Positions 46,738-58,134 of a stretch of 64,000 bases of DNA are shown one piece after another. The position numbers and the translations under genes are program-made. The notes under the pieces are model-generated. The model saw nothing but the letters and a program-made list of their open reading frames with translations, was not told where the DNA came from and made no database searches. This DNA comes from Moniliella sp. 'wahieum' (lineage: Eukaryota > Basidiomycota > Moniliellomycetes > Moniliellales > Moniliellaceae), in assembly GCA_003971905.1 (NCBI GenBank), contig RSEE01000157.1, forward strand, positions 42,895 through 106,894. Reading direction: 5' to 3'. The number at the start of each line of letters is the position of its first letter. Position 1 is the first letter of the stretch.

Positions 46738-49700
46738 CTACTGCCCCTGGGCGGGGACCGATGACGGGAACGGATACGACATGGCGAGGGTACTCTTGAT
46801 GTTGTCCAGGATGCGCGAAATCTCACCTGGCACAGGTACCTGCAGCGTGGTTGGTGGTGCGCGCAGCAGTCGGGCCATGGTGTACAGCGTCCCCCAAGGA
46901 TGCGGGCGCATGACCACGATCCGCTCGAGCAGAACGCGAAGGATCTGGCCTTGCACCTGGGAAGGTACCTCTGAGTCCTCGGGGACCAGACCAGCGGGGG
47001 CAGCAAATAAGTGGACCAACACCGTCGATGCAAACTGCATCGACGCACAGGGGAAGCGTAGCTGATTGGCCAGCGCAGAGAGGAGGAGGTAGGAGCGATG
47101 CGGTCCGAGCTGGCCAAGAGTGAGCTCACCAGTTCACTGGCCTTGATTGTTGCCTCATCAGGGGCTCAGCCACACGCTGGCCCAGAGCTTGCGCCAATGC
47201 ATTGAGAATGGGTTGAGCGACCATGAGGGCTTGCTCCTCTTCCTGCTCTTCGGTCTCGGCAGGAGTGAGAGTCGTGATGCTGACAACATGAGCGACAATC
47301 GTACCGAGCGAGGCAGGGGAGGGGGCGGTAAAGTAATTAGCAAGGAGTGCGCTGACCTTAGCCCAAACAGGACTCGCATTGGCCTCGAGCGTCGCGGGGG
47401 CCGAAGCTGGTTCCAATCTCGCTTCGGGGAGCAGGGCCAGGTCAACAGCCGGGTCGAGTGGGTCGGGAAGGCGGAGTTGGCGCGGGTAGGCACAGAGAAG
47501 GATGTTGCGCAACTGGATAAACTCGCGCGGGATCAGGTCGCAGAGAGGGAGAGCATAAAAGGCAAGGAACTCTGGGAAATCGTGCAGGAGCAACATAAAG
47601 ATCCGGATCGCACCCAGATAGATTGACTGGGTCGTCTCCGTTCCCGCACCAACACGGCGTACGAGGGCAATGAGGCGAACTTGGGCCTGTAGGAGGGGTA
47701 AAAGGCGTCCCACCTTGACCGTCGGGAGCAGAGAGAAGATGAGGAAGGAAGGCGCGATGCGAGATGAGTGACATCCAAGCATGGGTGTAACCCGCGAAGA
47801 GACTTGGCTGTAGTGCCAATAACTCTGTGCGACCGCAACCAAGCAGGATACGTATCGGCTACCCAGCATAGGCGAGCTTTGGTGGAGGAGATGAAGAATG
47901 GAGCTGAACAGCGGAAGAACGTCTTGCCCGCCTCAGGTTGCGGGTGCACATCCACAAACACCAGCACGATCACCAGCAGCATCTTGTGCAGTAAATCCCT
48001 GGTTGCCCGAATGGAACGTGGTGAGCAGCACCACCAACTGGGCCAAGGCATCGAGGGGGGTGTAGGCCGTCATGCTTTGCCCAGCGCCCAAGCGAGTTTG
48101 AAGAGCATGGCCCTTGATACATTCATGGGTGCAGACGCGAAGGAAGAATGCCGTGTTAGCTTCGCTCTTGAGGACGTCTGCCGCCTGCGCACGGTCGACA
48201 AACTCGAGGAAGGCTTTGTCCACATTAACCGCCTCTCAAATGCCAGCACCCACTGGCCAAACCAATCTGCCAACACGTCTCGCACCGCCGGATCATCCAA
48301 CGAAGCCGCCTCACCGACATGCTGCCAAAGACCGTCATGCAGAACAGACTTAACACTAACAGAGAAACACGTCAATACACAGTCCACAAATACGGCAAAA
48401 AACGTACGAGTCGCTCGCCTGTCCAGCCTCCGACGTGGCACGAAGCATGGTGATAATGTGTCGCAGTTGGGTACGCGTAGCAACCGACTTGGTCGCTTCC
48501 TGGACAAACGCGGCGTTCATCTCAGCCTTGTCCGCGCCAGATTGAGCCCACTGAGCATCCACTTCGCCCACCCGCACCAGCTGTTCCTCAACCAAGGCAA
48601 TCATGCAGGAACGTGCCGCACGTCCCACTGGCCATCGCCATAAACCAACCAAGCTGCCACCTCGCCTTGGGCGGGGGGCGACAGGGCACACAGGCGCTGA
48701 AGAAGGGTGATGAGCGAGTTTAGCGCCAGCAGTTCCTGCGCCGGCGTTCTATCTTCCCCTGTTGCCCAAAGAAGCGCAACCACTTTCGAGGCAAACAAGA
48801 GTGCCGTTTCGTCCTTGCGTGGCTGCTGCCGCACCAGTTCGATGACCGAGAGCAGCAGCGCCGGCAGTTCGCTGTCCGGCGGCAGCTGGTCCAGAGCTGT
48901 GGCCTCTGCTCCGTCGGCGGTACGGGCAAGGCGGACGACGCGGTCAAAGTCGGGACCGAAGCGGTTGAAGAGCTGCAAGGCAAACGAGCCATCTGCTGGA
49001 CGAGGACGTGAGACAGAAGAACGCCAAAGTCGTCGTAAACCCGTAGCTGAGCGGGGGAGAGACCATCAGCGCTGAGACGAAGCAAGTCCGGCAAAGCTGA
49101 AGCATACGCAATATGCACGCTTTGCTCAGGATCGGCAAAAGGTCCCGGTGCGTTGCGTGCAGCCAAATGCGGAGCCAGAATGACATCCAGGTCCGCCACA
49201 GCCTTCTGCTGCGCAGCCCTCTCAACCATTTTGCTCGCCATGTCGACGTTCTCGTTCATAAGGCTCGCCAGGGCCTCGACAGGAAGCGAGGCTTCGCTGA
49301 ACCCGCCATCGAGGAAAATCATGTGGGCATGCTGGACCATCGACGTGCGGAGCGGGTCCTTGGATGTCACATACGCAATCGACCCTACTACGTCTTTGAC
49401 CATCTGGTGCGCAGCGTGAGATAGCTTGGCCGAGTCGGACTCGAGAGCAAAGTCTTTGAGGACCAGCTCCTTGGTCGATAAGTTGCCAATCGTTGCCGAG
49501 CGCTCCACAACGGGGGGAGCAATGTCCCGCACGGCACGCTCAATCGCAACACACAGCATGCGTTTCAGGGTCGCGTTGGTCGCAAACAAGCTTAGAGTCG
49601 GAGGGATGACAATCAACTCGGGGAGGGAGGCGAGCATGCTTTGCAGCAGCCAGAGTAGGGCATGGCTTCCTGGCCCATTGCAGGCTCCGGGACAGGTTCG

Positions 49701-52700
49701 ACTCCCTCGGCCGATGCGGGGACAAGTGCTTCCTCTTCGGCGCCATTATTCAAAAGCGAAGTAGGCTCCACCTCGGCCATATTGATCTCGAGAGTTTTGC
49801 ACATGACTTCAATCTCAAACTTGAGATTGAGTTTGAGGCCCGCATAGTGGTAGAGTTCGACGAGCAAGGCCAGCACCGCTGCCAGCCAAGGGTTGGGCAA
49901 CTTGAATACATCGCTCGTTTTGCACTGTTCCAAGACCTTGCACACGAACGGAATGGCCGCAATAAGGCGACCCGACTTGTACCCTTGTAGCAGCAGCTCC
50001 TTGAAGGCAATGTTGCGGTGCTTGATGGGAATGTTGCGGGCGAGGGTCAAGCTGCCGAGCCACGAGGCCAAGTTTTTGAGTAAGGTTCGTTCCGAAGAGG
50101 AGGTCAAAGTCGTCTCATTGTTGAGTAGCGTCTTAATCTTGACCATCGATTCACGCAAAATGTACCGCATCAGACGCGGGCCGCCCTCAATTCCCTCAAT
50201 CAGCGATGCATAAAGCGAGTGGTTATTGGGCTCGATCGAGACACGTTGGAGAACAAGATAGTGGGCAAACCAATTGTACAGCTCTGGGGAAATTAGTGCC
50301 TTGGCGTCCCCCAGTTTAGTATCGAGGTTGGACTTGGACAGGTTGTTGACCAAAAAGAGAATCTTGTCGCTCACATCCTCCGACGGTTCCTCCTGATCCT
50401 CCTTGTCGTCCAATTCATCCGGGTGAATGGCCGTGAACGGCTCAGAGATAATAGCCTGGGTCACGGCGCGCACCGGTCCATCCTCCCCGGTCGTTGTCGG
50501 CTCGGTTAGCCCACCATCAGAGCGATTAGCTGAGACATGCTGCGCTTCTTGAATCATGCGCACAACGTCCGGTCTACCCTGGGCAATGGCTGGGATGGAA
50601 AGAAGAGCTTGAGAAAGCGGGGGCCACTCGGACAGACGCCGAGTAAAGTTTTGAAGTGCTTGAATTCCAAACGTAAACAACGGCGAAGACGGCGGCTTGC
50701 GCAATGCGTCAAGCACATAGCGGATCGCAATACCAAGCGGGATGTAGTCCACAAGTTCCTCATTGATAATCTGACCAAAGACGGTGGCAGCAATGCCCAG
50801 TTCGCGTGGGGGGTAGTCGCGTTCAAAGCAGCGGTACTCATCAAAGAGAGTGTGCACCAGACAGGCAAACAGCTGCTTCTGCCTAGGGTTATCACTTTCC
50901 TTCGTCCGCTTGAGGAGCGCAATCATTTCCTCCACTTTCATCTGGCCCGAATACAGAGTGCGGTAATAGTCATCCGCCTCAGCTTGTATGTCGGATGGGA
51001 AGGACGCAACTTGCAGCCCAGGCTCCATGTTCTCACTGCCCGGAACGAGGTTCATCAGCCGCGGATGAACCTGGAGACAGACGTTACGGACTGACTTGAA
51101 CGAGTCAATCTCGTCCTCACTCATCTCGTCCCCATGCGAGCGCAAGGCATAAAGAAAGGCGGCTACCGTCGACGGTGTGAGCGAGGTGATATGGTTATTG
51201 GCGCTTTTGCCCGCCAACTCGTCTTGGGCCTTGCGCTCGAGAAAGTCGAGCGCAGCTCGGACAAAGGCATGCGGTTGGGCTGCGATGCCCTGATCGAGCC
51301 ACTTAGAGATATCCTGCCGTCCGTCCCGATCAGCCAGGTTGGCGAGCTCAAATACCAGTGCCACTTCGGCCGCCGGTGTGGAGGCTGTGATTAAGGTCGA
51401 GTCCGTGGTCTGCGATAGAAGCCCGAGCTCGTTGAGTACCGAAAAGATACGAGGCAAGATGGCCGGCTGCGTCGCTGCGGTGCTTGCCAGTGCATGTATG
51501 GCAAACATAGGATCATGCCGAAAGAGATAGCAGAGGGCGAGCTCAACATTGGACTGGAACGTCGAAAGCAACACACTGACCAATTGGAGACAAAAGTTGG
51601 TGTGAATCTCCGGCCAGGGTCGCGGGACTTGACTAAAGCCGATCAGCATCAATTCAGCGTTCTGCTTGACGGCCTTGTCGAGCAAGTCTGTTACGACAAC
51701 GCGCAATGTCGTATTCTCCAAGCGCAACCCGGCTGAGAGCAGGTTAGCCACGTCTTGGTTGTTCCAGCGCGATCCGACAACCTGGCGTGCTTGGGCTTGA
51801 AGCGTCGCTGAAACCGTCTCCAAACCATCCTCCTTTGGGGAGCTAGTCTCATTCTGCGCTCCAGAAGGCAGTGGTAACGTTTCGGGGTTGACGATTTGGT
51901 TTAGAACCCATGTCGACATGTCGAACGTTGGTGGCTCGAGCATTAGCAGCCACGGATGAGCAGAAGCTGGGCCAAGGGGTGGCGCCATGTGTAGTCCCAC
52001 AGTGCGTCCAACACGGAGGGATGGGCAAGTCTGCGCGCATGGCTGGCAATGACAGCCAGACCATAGGTCTGCTCCGCGTCAGGTTGGGTGGCTGGGGTGG
52101 CGAGTTCGTCAAACAGACCGACCACGCGGGGCCAGTTGATGTTGGCGTTTAGCGTGCCGATGCATGGCCCCAGGCTGGGCCAATGGACAGCGTACTTGTT
52201 TTCAGCCACCGACCCGGAGGTTCGACGGGCTCACAGAGCAGCGCAAGAAGCAGCTGCGCGATGGCCCGATCGTCGGGCGGGGAGGTGTGGGTGAACTGGA
52301 AGACGCAAGCGCAGCATGGAAGACGGGGACGGATTGGGTAGAGAGGGGTCCAATGCTGGCCAGGATATCTGCGGCGGTGCGTGTCTGCATGAGGCTAAGC
52401 GAGAGTCAGGAGGGAAGCGCAAGGGCCAACGGCAGGCAACGTACCGCAGATGGGGGAGTGCTTGGGTCAGGGCCTGGGCAGCGAGGTCGGCACCGACGTG
52501 CTCAATGGCAGCGCGGACGAACGCACGCTGAAAGAGACGGGCCAGGCCGGGGCGTCGGGGGCAGCGTCGGAGAGGACGGTGGTGAGCAGGGCGGAGAGGG
52601 CGCTGAGCGCGGGTTGGGTCTGGGCCGGCGGGGGCGGGGAGGCGGCGAGGGCGAGGGGAGGGACCTGCTGGTGGAGGGCGGCGAGGGCGGAGGCAAACAT

Positions 52701-52886
52701 GCGGTTGTCGGGAGAGGCGGCCGAGTCGCCAGCGGCGGCGGCTCGGCGGGAGAGCGCGCCGCCGGCGCGCATGGCACAGACGACGGGCGGAGGAGGTGGT
52801 GGTGGGGCGCAGCCGGCGGGCGCGGTGGGCGCGGCGCGGAGGGCGGCCGCGTTGCCCAACCCTAGCATCGGCCGGTCTGGATCCAA
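46738..52886 (-). CDS. NOT1: CCR4-NOT complex scaffold NOT1 (frameshifted)
   Basis: NOT1/CNOT1 is the large scaffold of the CCR4-NOT deadenylase that shortens mRNA poly(A) tails. The N-terminus is Ala/Pro-rich; starts at 52886 or 52700 are both possible. Introns are at 52444-52395 (50 bp) and 48407-48356 (52 bp). An unbroken frame of about 790 codons (52000-49613) covers the HEAT-repeat and MIF4G-like CAF1-binding region (RRLSEWPPLSQALLSIP, LGSLTLARNIPIKHRNIAFK, AAIPFVCKVLEQCKTSDVFK). The DUF3819 region follows (LKRMLCVAIERAVRDIAPPV). The NOT1 C-terminal domain includes LLLHDFPEFLAFY, LIPREFIQLRNILLCAYPR and LERIVVMRPHPWG. About nine single-base breaks lie in the last 2.9 kb and near 52000-52500. 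The overall length of about 2,000 residues is normal. Confidence 0.95.
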
Positions 52887-52989
52887 TCTGGAATGGTCTA
52901 CGTCAGCGCTTCCGCCGCATGGAGGCGCGCTCTGCCTGCGCGATCATTAAGGTGATCTACCTTCCGTCTCTCCCTCCCATCTGTCTACA

Positions 52990-54472
52990 CAGCTAGATAC
53001 AATGGGGTATCGGCATTGCCTAGCTCCCGGGCACATGACAGAGCCACACCAGCACGCTCGGCACCCCCACGCGGCCAGCGCCATGAGCAGCAGCCGTAGC
53101 CAAGGGCGCAGCAGGCGGTGGCGCTCGGACCTGGCCACACCGGCAGAGCGAAAGTGGGCAGGGTGTGAGCGGGAGCGGGCGTGCGCATGTGCTTCTCGAC
53201 CCGCAGCAGCCAAGGGTAAGTGCATCGAGCGAGTTCGCCGCATCCGACGGCGTGGTCGTGCAGGGGAGCATGGCGGAAATGGCGGCACGCGACTAGCTTG
53301 GTCAAAAAGGATGGTCGAGTCGTGGAGGTTGCGCACCGACACATACAGCATGCCCGCCACGATCGTCCGTCCCACCGCAGGCACCTGGGTTCCAGCGGGA
53401 AACACTGCCCCGGCCAGCCACCCTACAAGCACGAAAGGCACAGCCCATATGAGCGGCATAAAGAGTGGAGGACGGCCAAGTCGAATGCCAAGCAACAAGG
53501 CGGCGCTCGTGCTCAGCGATATGGCCGGAACGAGAGGCAGGAACGAAGCCAGAGCCAATCTGAAAGGCACAGTGGCACATGTAAACGGCTGCACTGAGCA
53601 CAACACTTGGTCGGATATGAGCCGGGTCCACCGGCACGAGGAGGCAGTACAAGGTCGAGTACGTCCGAGTAGCCGCCCAGCGGGAGAGAAGGACATGCCA
53701 TCGTGATGGCTGGCGCCGCTTAGCACGAGGTGGACGGAATTGCTGGGGGCGACGGGTGCGAAGATGCGGCTGTGTGTGTTGACTCCCGCGTTCTTCTTCT
53801 TCGGCCCCGCTCGATTCATCCGCATCATCCGCATCCCACTCGGCCAACTCGTGAGACTCGGGATGGCCCGAGACCAGGGGGCGGGAGACCGGAGCAGGAT
53901 GGGGATCGGCGGGCACTTCAAAGTCGTGCACCGTGACTTCAAGAGGAGCGTACCCCTGTTCCTGCGCCATAGGCAGGGGAAGAGCCGCGATAACACTGTC
54001 GAAAATCCATAGCAGGAAGACGCCGAGCAAGAGCAGGCGCCAAAGAGGCCGGCGCGAGCTTCTTGGAGTTCGTGCTCTTCGTGGCTGGAAGAAGAAGGGG
54101 AGGAGGAGAGGAAGAGGAGGAAGACAAAGTGGAGCTGCTGCTGTGCGTGTGGCCCAGAGCAGGATGCGCACTGGCGACGAGCACATGCGCGGCAGCAGGC
54201 GCCGCGAGGCCGAGACTGAGGCCGAGAAGCGCTGCGCTGGCAGCAGCGTCGAGGAGCAGCGCAGCAGCAGCGGGGCTGGCGCGCGCGACGAGGAGGGCAG
54301 CGGTGCTGGAGCCCAGCACAGCGACGCCAGCGCCAGCAACACGCACTGCAGCGGCCAGGGCCCAGGCCATGGAATCAAGCAGCCATGGGATGATGGGTGG
54401 CTCAGCCGTCGAAACCAGCCCACCCGCCCCGTTGCCGTGGCCGTGTCCGTCGCGGAAACGCCCCGCCGCCAT
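52990..54472 (-). CDS. unknown multi-pass membrane protein (frameshifted)
   Basis: I do not recognise the family. A start at 54472 gives a Gly/His-rich opening. Two long Ala/Leu/Val helices follow (WALAAAVRVAGAGVAVLG, AAASAALLGLSLGLAAPAAA), then a Ser-rich linker. After a frame change comes another helix (RLLLLGVFLLWIFDSVIAAL). An acidic loop with EWDADDADE and EEEERG and a basic patch (RAKRRQPSRW) follow. Further hydrophobic segments are RPSVVLSAAVYMCHCAF, LALASFLPLVPAISLSTSA, FMPLIWAVPFVLVGWLAG and GRTIVAGMLYVSV. At least two single-base shifts are required (near 54050 and 53570), and the 3' end is not resolved. It lies head to head with the THP3-type gene, 185 bp apart, so they may share a promoter. 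Confidence 0.55.
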
Positions 54473-54657
54473 GGTGTCCGCCTGGGCTGCCGACGGGCCC
54501 ATCCATTCCGCCACGGCACGGTGCAACCCGCCGACTCCGCCCCTGCGATTTAATCGGCTGCGCCCGCCTCGGTCCGCTGTCAGCACCACAGGCACCCACC
54601 CACTGCACCACCACCACCACCCCAACCACCCCCACCCTCCCTCGTCGCCACCACACC
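54473..54657. promoter_or_regulatory. short bidirectional promoter
   Basis: Only 185 bp separate the two divergent start codons. The sequence is C/A-rich next to the THP3-side ATG (repeated CCACCACC). Confidence 0.45.
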
Positions 54658-56110
54658 ATGGGCGCATGGCCCGAATCTCTCAAGTGCGTCTGCTGTCTCC
54701 CCTGTGCGTCGGCGAGCTGATCTGCCGCCCGGTGCTGACCCCCCGCCCCCGAAGAAAGTACGCCAGACGCGTCTTCGAGCTGGCCGACGACTCGAACCGC
54801 GATGCGGTCAGCGAAGAGCTGCGCCAGATCGTGTTCGCCGCCCACAGCAGCCAGACGATCCATAGCACCGACTGGGAACAGGCCCCGCTTCCTAAGTCTC
54901 TCCAGCCTGCGCCCACACCCCTCAAACGCAAGGCGTTGCGAGGCGTGCCTAAACTGACCCCTGAAGAACAAGCCGCGACAAGCGCGCCCGCCGATTCGAA
55001 GCTGCCCCTGACCCGCTCCTTCCACCGCTCTCGTCCTCTTGACCGCATCCGCGGCCCCTCCTAGAAAACGATTTGGCCAACCATCTTCAGCCCCAGCTTT
55101 TGTCCCGGCCCAGCACGCCTTTGGGGCGCGCCCGATGGCTTACGGTGCCCCGGCTGCCGTTCTTCCCCGTGCGCCGGCCTTTGTCGATGCCGAAGTGGAA
55201 GACCCCAATGTTATTGATTGGGACAAGGACACTTTGTGGGCACCAGTACAGCACTCGAAAAACCATATTTGCGCCTCACCTCGGCCCCTGACCCCCGAAC
55301 AGTGCGCCCACTGCCCGTGTTGGAGCAGACGTTGGCCCTGCTAAGAAGAAGTGGCGGGCTGAACACAATTATGCTTACATTTGTGACCAGTTCAAGAGTT
55401 TGCGACAGGATTTGACGGTACGTCTCTTTTGCTACTGTCGCGGCGGTGGAACTAACTGGGTGGGGTATGAGGAATAGGTGCAACGGATCAAGAACCCATT
55501 TACGGTCCAAGTATACGAGATTCACGCCCGTATTGCCCTTGAGAAGGGCGACTTGGGCGAGTACAATCAGTGTCAATCCCAACTCCTCGTGCTGTATGAG
55601 TTGGGGATCCCCGGCCGAGTCAGCGAGTTCACGGCATACAGGATTCTCTATTTGCTCCACACGGGCAACCGCAGAGAACTCAATGCGCTTCTGCCGGATC
55701 TCCAGCGCCCAGTGAGCTTCCAGCCTGGCGCCCACAAGAGGAAAGATGACGCGGCAGTGCAGCATGCGTTAGGGGTACGTAGGGCATTGCTAACGGGGGA
55801 CTACCATGCCTTCTTTTCCCTCTACACCCTCTGCGCCCAACATGAATGCCTACATTATGGATCACTTCTCCGATCGAGAACGCACGCGAGCGCTCCTCAC
55901 GCTCGCCCGAGCCTACCGTCCCAGCTTGCCCCTTTCCTTTGTCCAGGATGAACTAGCCTTCCAGTCTTCCCAGGAGGTCATGGAATTCCTCCATTCTGTA
56001 CAGGCCGACCTGTATGCAGGAGAGGGCAAGTGGGACACGCGGGCTGCTCTGCCTTTTCTCTGACTGCCGCCGAAAAGCTCAAGAGGGTAGACATCAAGGG
56101 TCAGCTGTAG
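54658..56110 (+). CDS. THP3: SAC3/GANP-domain protein, THP3/LENG8 family (frameshifted)
   Basis: Thp3 pairs with Csn12 in transcription elongation and mRNA maturation, and its SAC3/PCI region binds nucleic acid. Exon 1 encodes MGAWPESLK. A 71 bp intron (54684-54754) leads to KYARRVFELADDSNRDAVSE and STDWEQAPLP, the family's N-terminal box. The SAC3 domain follows: KPYLRLTSAPDPRTVRPLPV, NYAYICDQFKSLRQDLT, a 60 bp intron (55418-55477), VQRIKNPFTVQVYEIHARIA, LEKGDLGEYNQCQSQL, then NMNAYIMDHFSDRERTRALL. The true end is probably LKRVDIKGQL with a stop at 56110, the usual last motif. Frame breaks lie near 55065, 55245, 55345, 55840 and 56060. Both introns keep phase exactly. Confidence 0.92.
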
Positions 56111-56275
56111 GCGGTTATCTGTGTTCCCCTCCCCATCCCATCGCATTTCCCCTTTCTCCCCTCTCCTTCTCCCTCTCCTTCTCCCTCCCCGTATTTTTTT
56201 CTTTTTTGAACAGGTTGCCCGTCGCTCTTCGCCTGAGTGCTGACCAATGCCCAAGTCGGCTCCTCTCCAAGACGG

Positions 56276-56593
56276 ATGATCGATGACAGAAGTAACTTGG
56301 TATGGCACGGGACAAGCACTTTCGCCAAGGCAGCCAAGAGTAACGTTTCCACAGCAATAGCTCAACATACCGCCGGCGGCCCGGCAACGCCTCTCAACAT
56401 TCCACTGTCGCCCCAAATGGGGAGGTTCCGTTACTTGTTGCTCTCCGTTGGGTCGACATTTTTCATGATCGTGGTGTCATTGGCCAGTCTCGTTAGCTTA
56501 TTCATTCTTCCGAATTCATCGCCCTTTTTCTCCCGTTCTTGGTCCCAATCCACCTATAGGCCCGACACGTTGACCGTGCATTGTAGCCAGTGA
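56276..56593 (+). CDS. hypothetical single-pass membrane protein
   Basis: A small unknown frame of 105 codons. It has a hydrophilic N-terminal half and one strong membrane helix (LLLSVGSTFFMIVVSLASLV) followed by a Ser/Pro-rich tail. It sits between THP3 and THR1 on the same strand. No homologous family is recognised. It may be a real small gene, or the last exon of one starting in the pyrimidine-rich stretch just upstream. Confidence 0.35.
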   Translation: MIDDRSNLVWHGTSTFAKAAKSNVSTAIAQHTAGGPATPLNIPLSPQMGRFRYLLLSVGSTFFMIVVSLASLVSLFILPNSSPFFSRSWSQSTYRPDTLTVHCSQ

Positions 56594-56904
56594 CTAGTGA
56601 CTGCCGGTTGTGCTCCTCTTACATTGGTGTGTGGTACTCGTGCTGGTCACACAAGGGACTAGGCCACAAAGTGGAGCGATGGGGGCGAAACTGCACAGTT
56701 TTTTGGCAGAGTAGGGTTGCCGCTTACCAGCTGGGTTTTGAGTAAAAGTTTTCTTTTTCGCTGTGGGCCGGTCGGAGCAGCGGACAAAAAAGATCATCGA
56801 TCGAGGACGATTGTCCGCTCCTTGTCCGTTCCGGTGGGTGGCCAGTCAGAAGTTTTTCTCCATCAGCACCTCCTTCCCTTTCCTTCCCCACCAGCTCCTC
56901 CCCC
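56594..56904 (+). promoter_or_regulatory. THR1 upstream region
   Basis: 0.3 kb before the THR1 start. It ends in a CT-rich leader (CTTCCCTTTCCTTCCCC) immediately before the ATG. No TATA box is obvious. Confidence 0.4.
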
Positions 56905-57978
56905 ATGGTTGAGACCTTCACGATCAAGGTGCCCTGCACCTCCTCCAACATTGGCCCTGGGTTTGACGTTGTTGGCCTCTCGCTTTCCCTCTATCTTACA
57001 CTGCGCGTCACCGTCGACCCAGCCGCCTCCAACCCGGCGCCCACGCTGCACTACACGGGTCAAGGCGCAGCGGATGCGCCGTTGGACGCGTACAAGAACC
57101 TGACCACCCGCACTGCTCTCTACGTGCTGCGTGCCAACGGGGTCCCTTCTTTCCCGGCAGGGGTGTCGATTGATGTGCACAACGAGGTACCGTTTGGTCG
57201 CGGGCTTGGCTCGTCGGGCGCCGCTGTGGTGGCCGGTGTGGTGTTGGGCAACCGGCTGGGAAAGCTGGGGCTCGACACGTCTCGTCTGTTGGACCATGCG
57301 CTGATGATTGAGCGCCACCCGGACAATGTGACGGCAGCGCTGGTGGGTGGCTTTGTGGGCTCCTACTTGCTCGAGCTGTCGCCCGAAGACACGGAGGCGA
57401 AAGATGTGCCCCTTTCCGAGGTCCTGCCAGAGTACCCGCCCGATGCGTCGGCCGACTGGGGTCGCAACCCGCCCATCCCGCCGCGCGGAATTGGCCACTA
57501 CATTCGGTTTGGCTGGGCATCTGAGATTCGTGTGATTGCGATCATCCCGCAATTTGAAGTGTCCACTGCCAAAGCGCGGGCCGTCTTGCCCACCACCTTT
57601 TCCCGGCACGACCTGGTATTCAACTTGCAACGGCTCGCTGTTCTCACTACTGCCCTGGCCCGCAGCCCTGTGGATGTCAACCTCGTCTTCCAGGCGATGC
57701 AGGACAAGGTCCACCAGCCCTACCGCTCTCAACTCATCCCAGGTCTTCCGCGCATCCTTGCCAGCGTCACGCCTTCGTCCCACCCGGGGCTGTTGGGCAT
57801 CTGTCTCTCCGGCGCTGGACCTACCATCCTGGCCTTGGCGACGGACAACTTGTCGCACATTGCCGACACGATCACTGGTGAATTTGCCAAGGAGAAGATC
57901 GAGTGCGATGTGCAATTCCTCTCTGTTACCTACGAAGGGGCCCAAGTTCTGGAAGGTAAAGGAGGGGAGAAGGATTGA
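56905..57978 (+). CDS. THR1: homoserine kinase
   Basis: This GHMP-fold kinase phosphorylates L-homoserine with ATP, committing aspartate-derived carbon to threonine. The protein is 357 residues with an intact, intron-free frame. It opens FTIKVPCTSSNIGPGFDVVG, the family's first motif. The ATP-binding loop is PFGRGLGSSGAAVVAGV at about residues 95-111. RHPDNVTAALVGGFVGSY and the C-terminal glycine motif CLSGAGPTILALA complete the signature. Length matches other fungal Thr1 proteins. It is convergent with LCB1, with only 156 bp between the stops. Confidence 0.97.
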   Translation: MVETFTIKVPCTSSNIGPGFDVVGLSLSLYLTLRVTVDPAASNPAPTLHYTGQGAADAPLDAYKNLTTRTALYVLRANGVPSFPAGVSIDVHNEVPFGRGLGSSGAAVVAGVVLGNRLGKLGLDTSRLLDHALMIERHPDNVTAALVGGFVGSYLLELSPEDTEAKDVPLSEVLPEYPPDASADWGRNPPIPPRGIGHYIRFGWASEIRVIAIIPQFEVSTAKARAVLPTTFSRHDLVFNLQRLAVLTTALARSPVDVNLVFQAMQDKVHQPYRSQLIPGLPRILASVTPSSHPGLLGICLSGAGPTILALATDNLSHIADTITGEFAKEKIECDVQFLSVTYEGAQVLEGKGGEKD

Positions 57979-58134
57979 ACATGGCATATCTTGCGTTTTT
58001 ATTTTCTTGTTTTTCTTGCTTTCGTTTAAAGGGGAGCCAGGTTGCGCACTTACACACCATAGAACAACCATTCTGTCATGTCAGGAGGAGGAGGGCAGCG
58101 GCGTCCACCCAGGGCACGGGGAAGGGGAAGGTGC

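Noticed and set aside
56863-58071. 402-codon reverse frame across THR1
   Set aside because: Antisense shadow of homoserine kinase, whose own frame is intact with all GHMP motifs.
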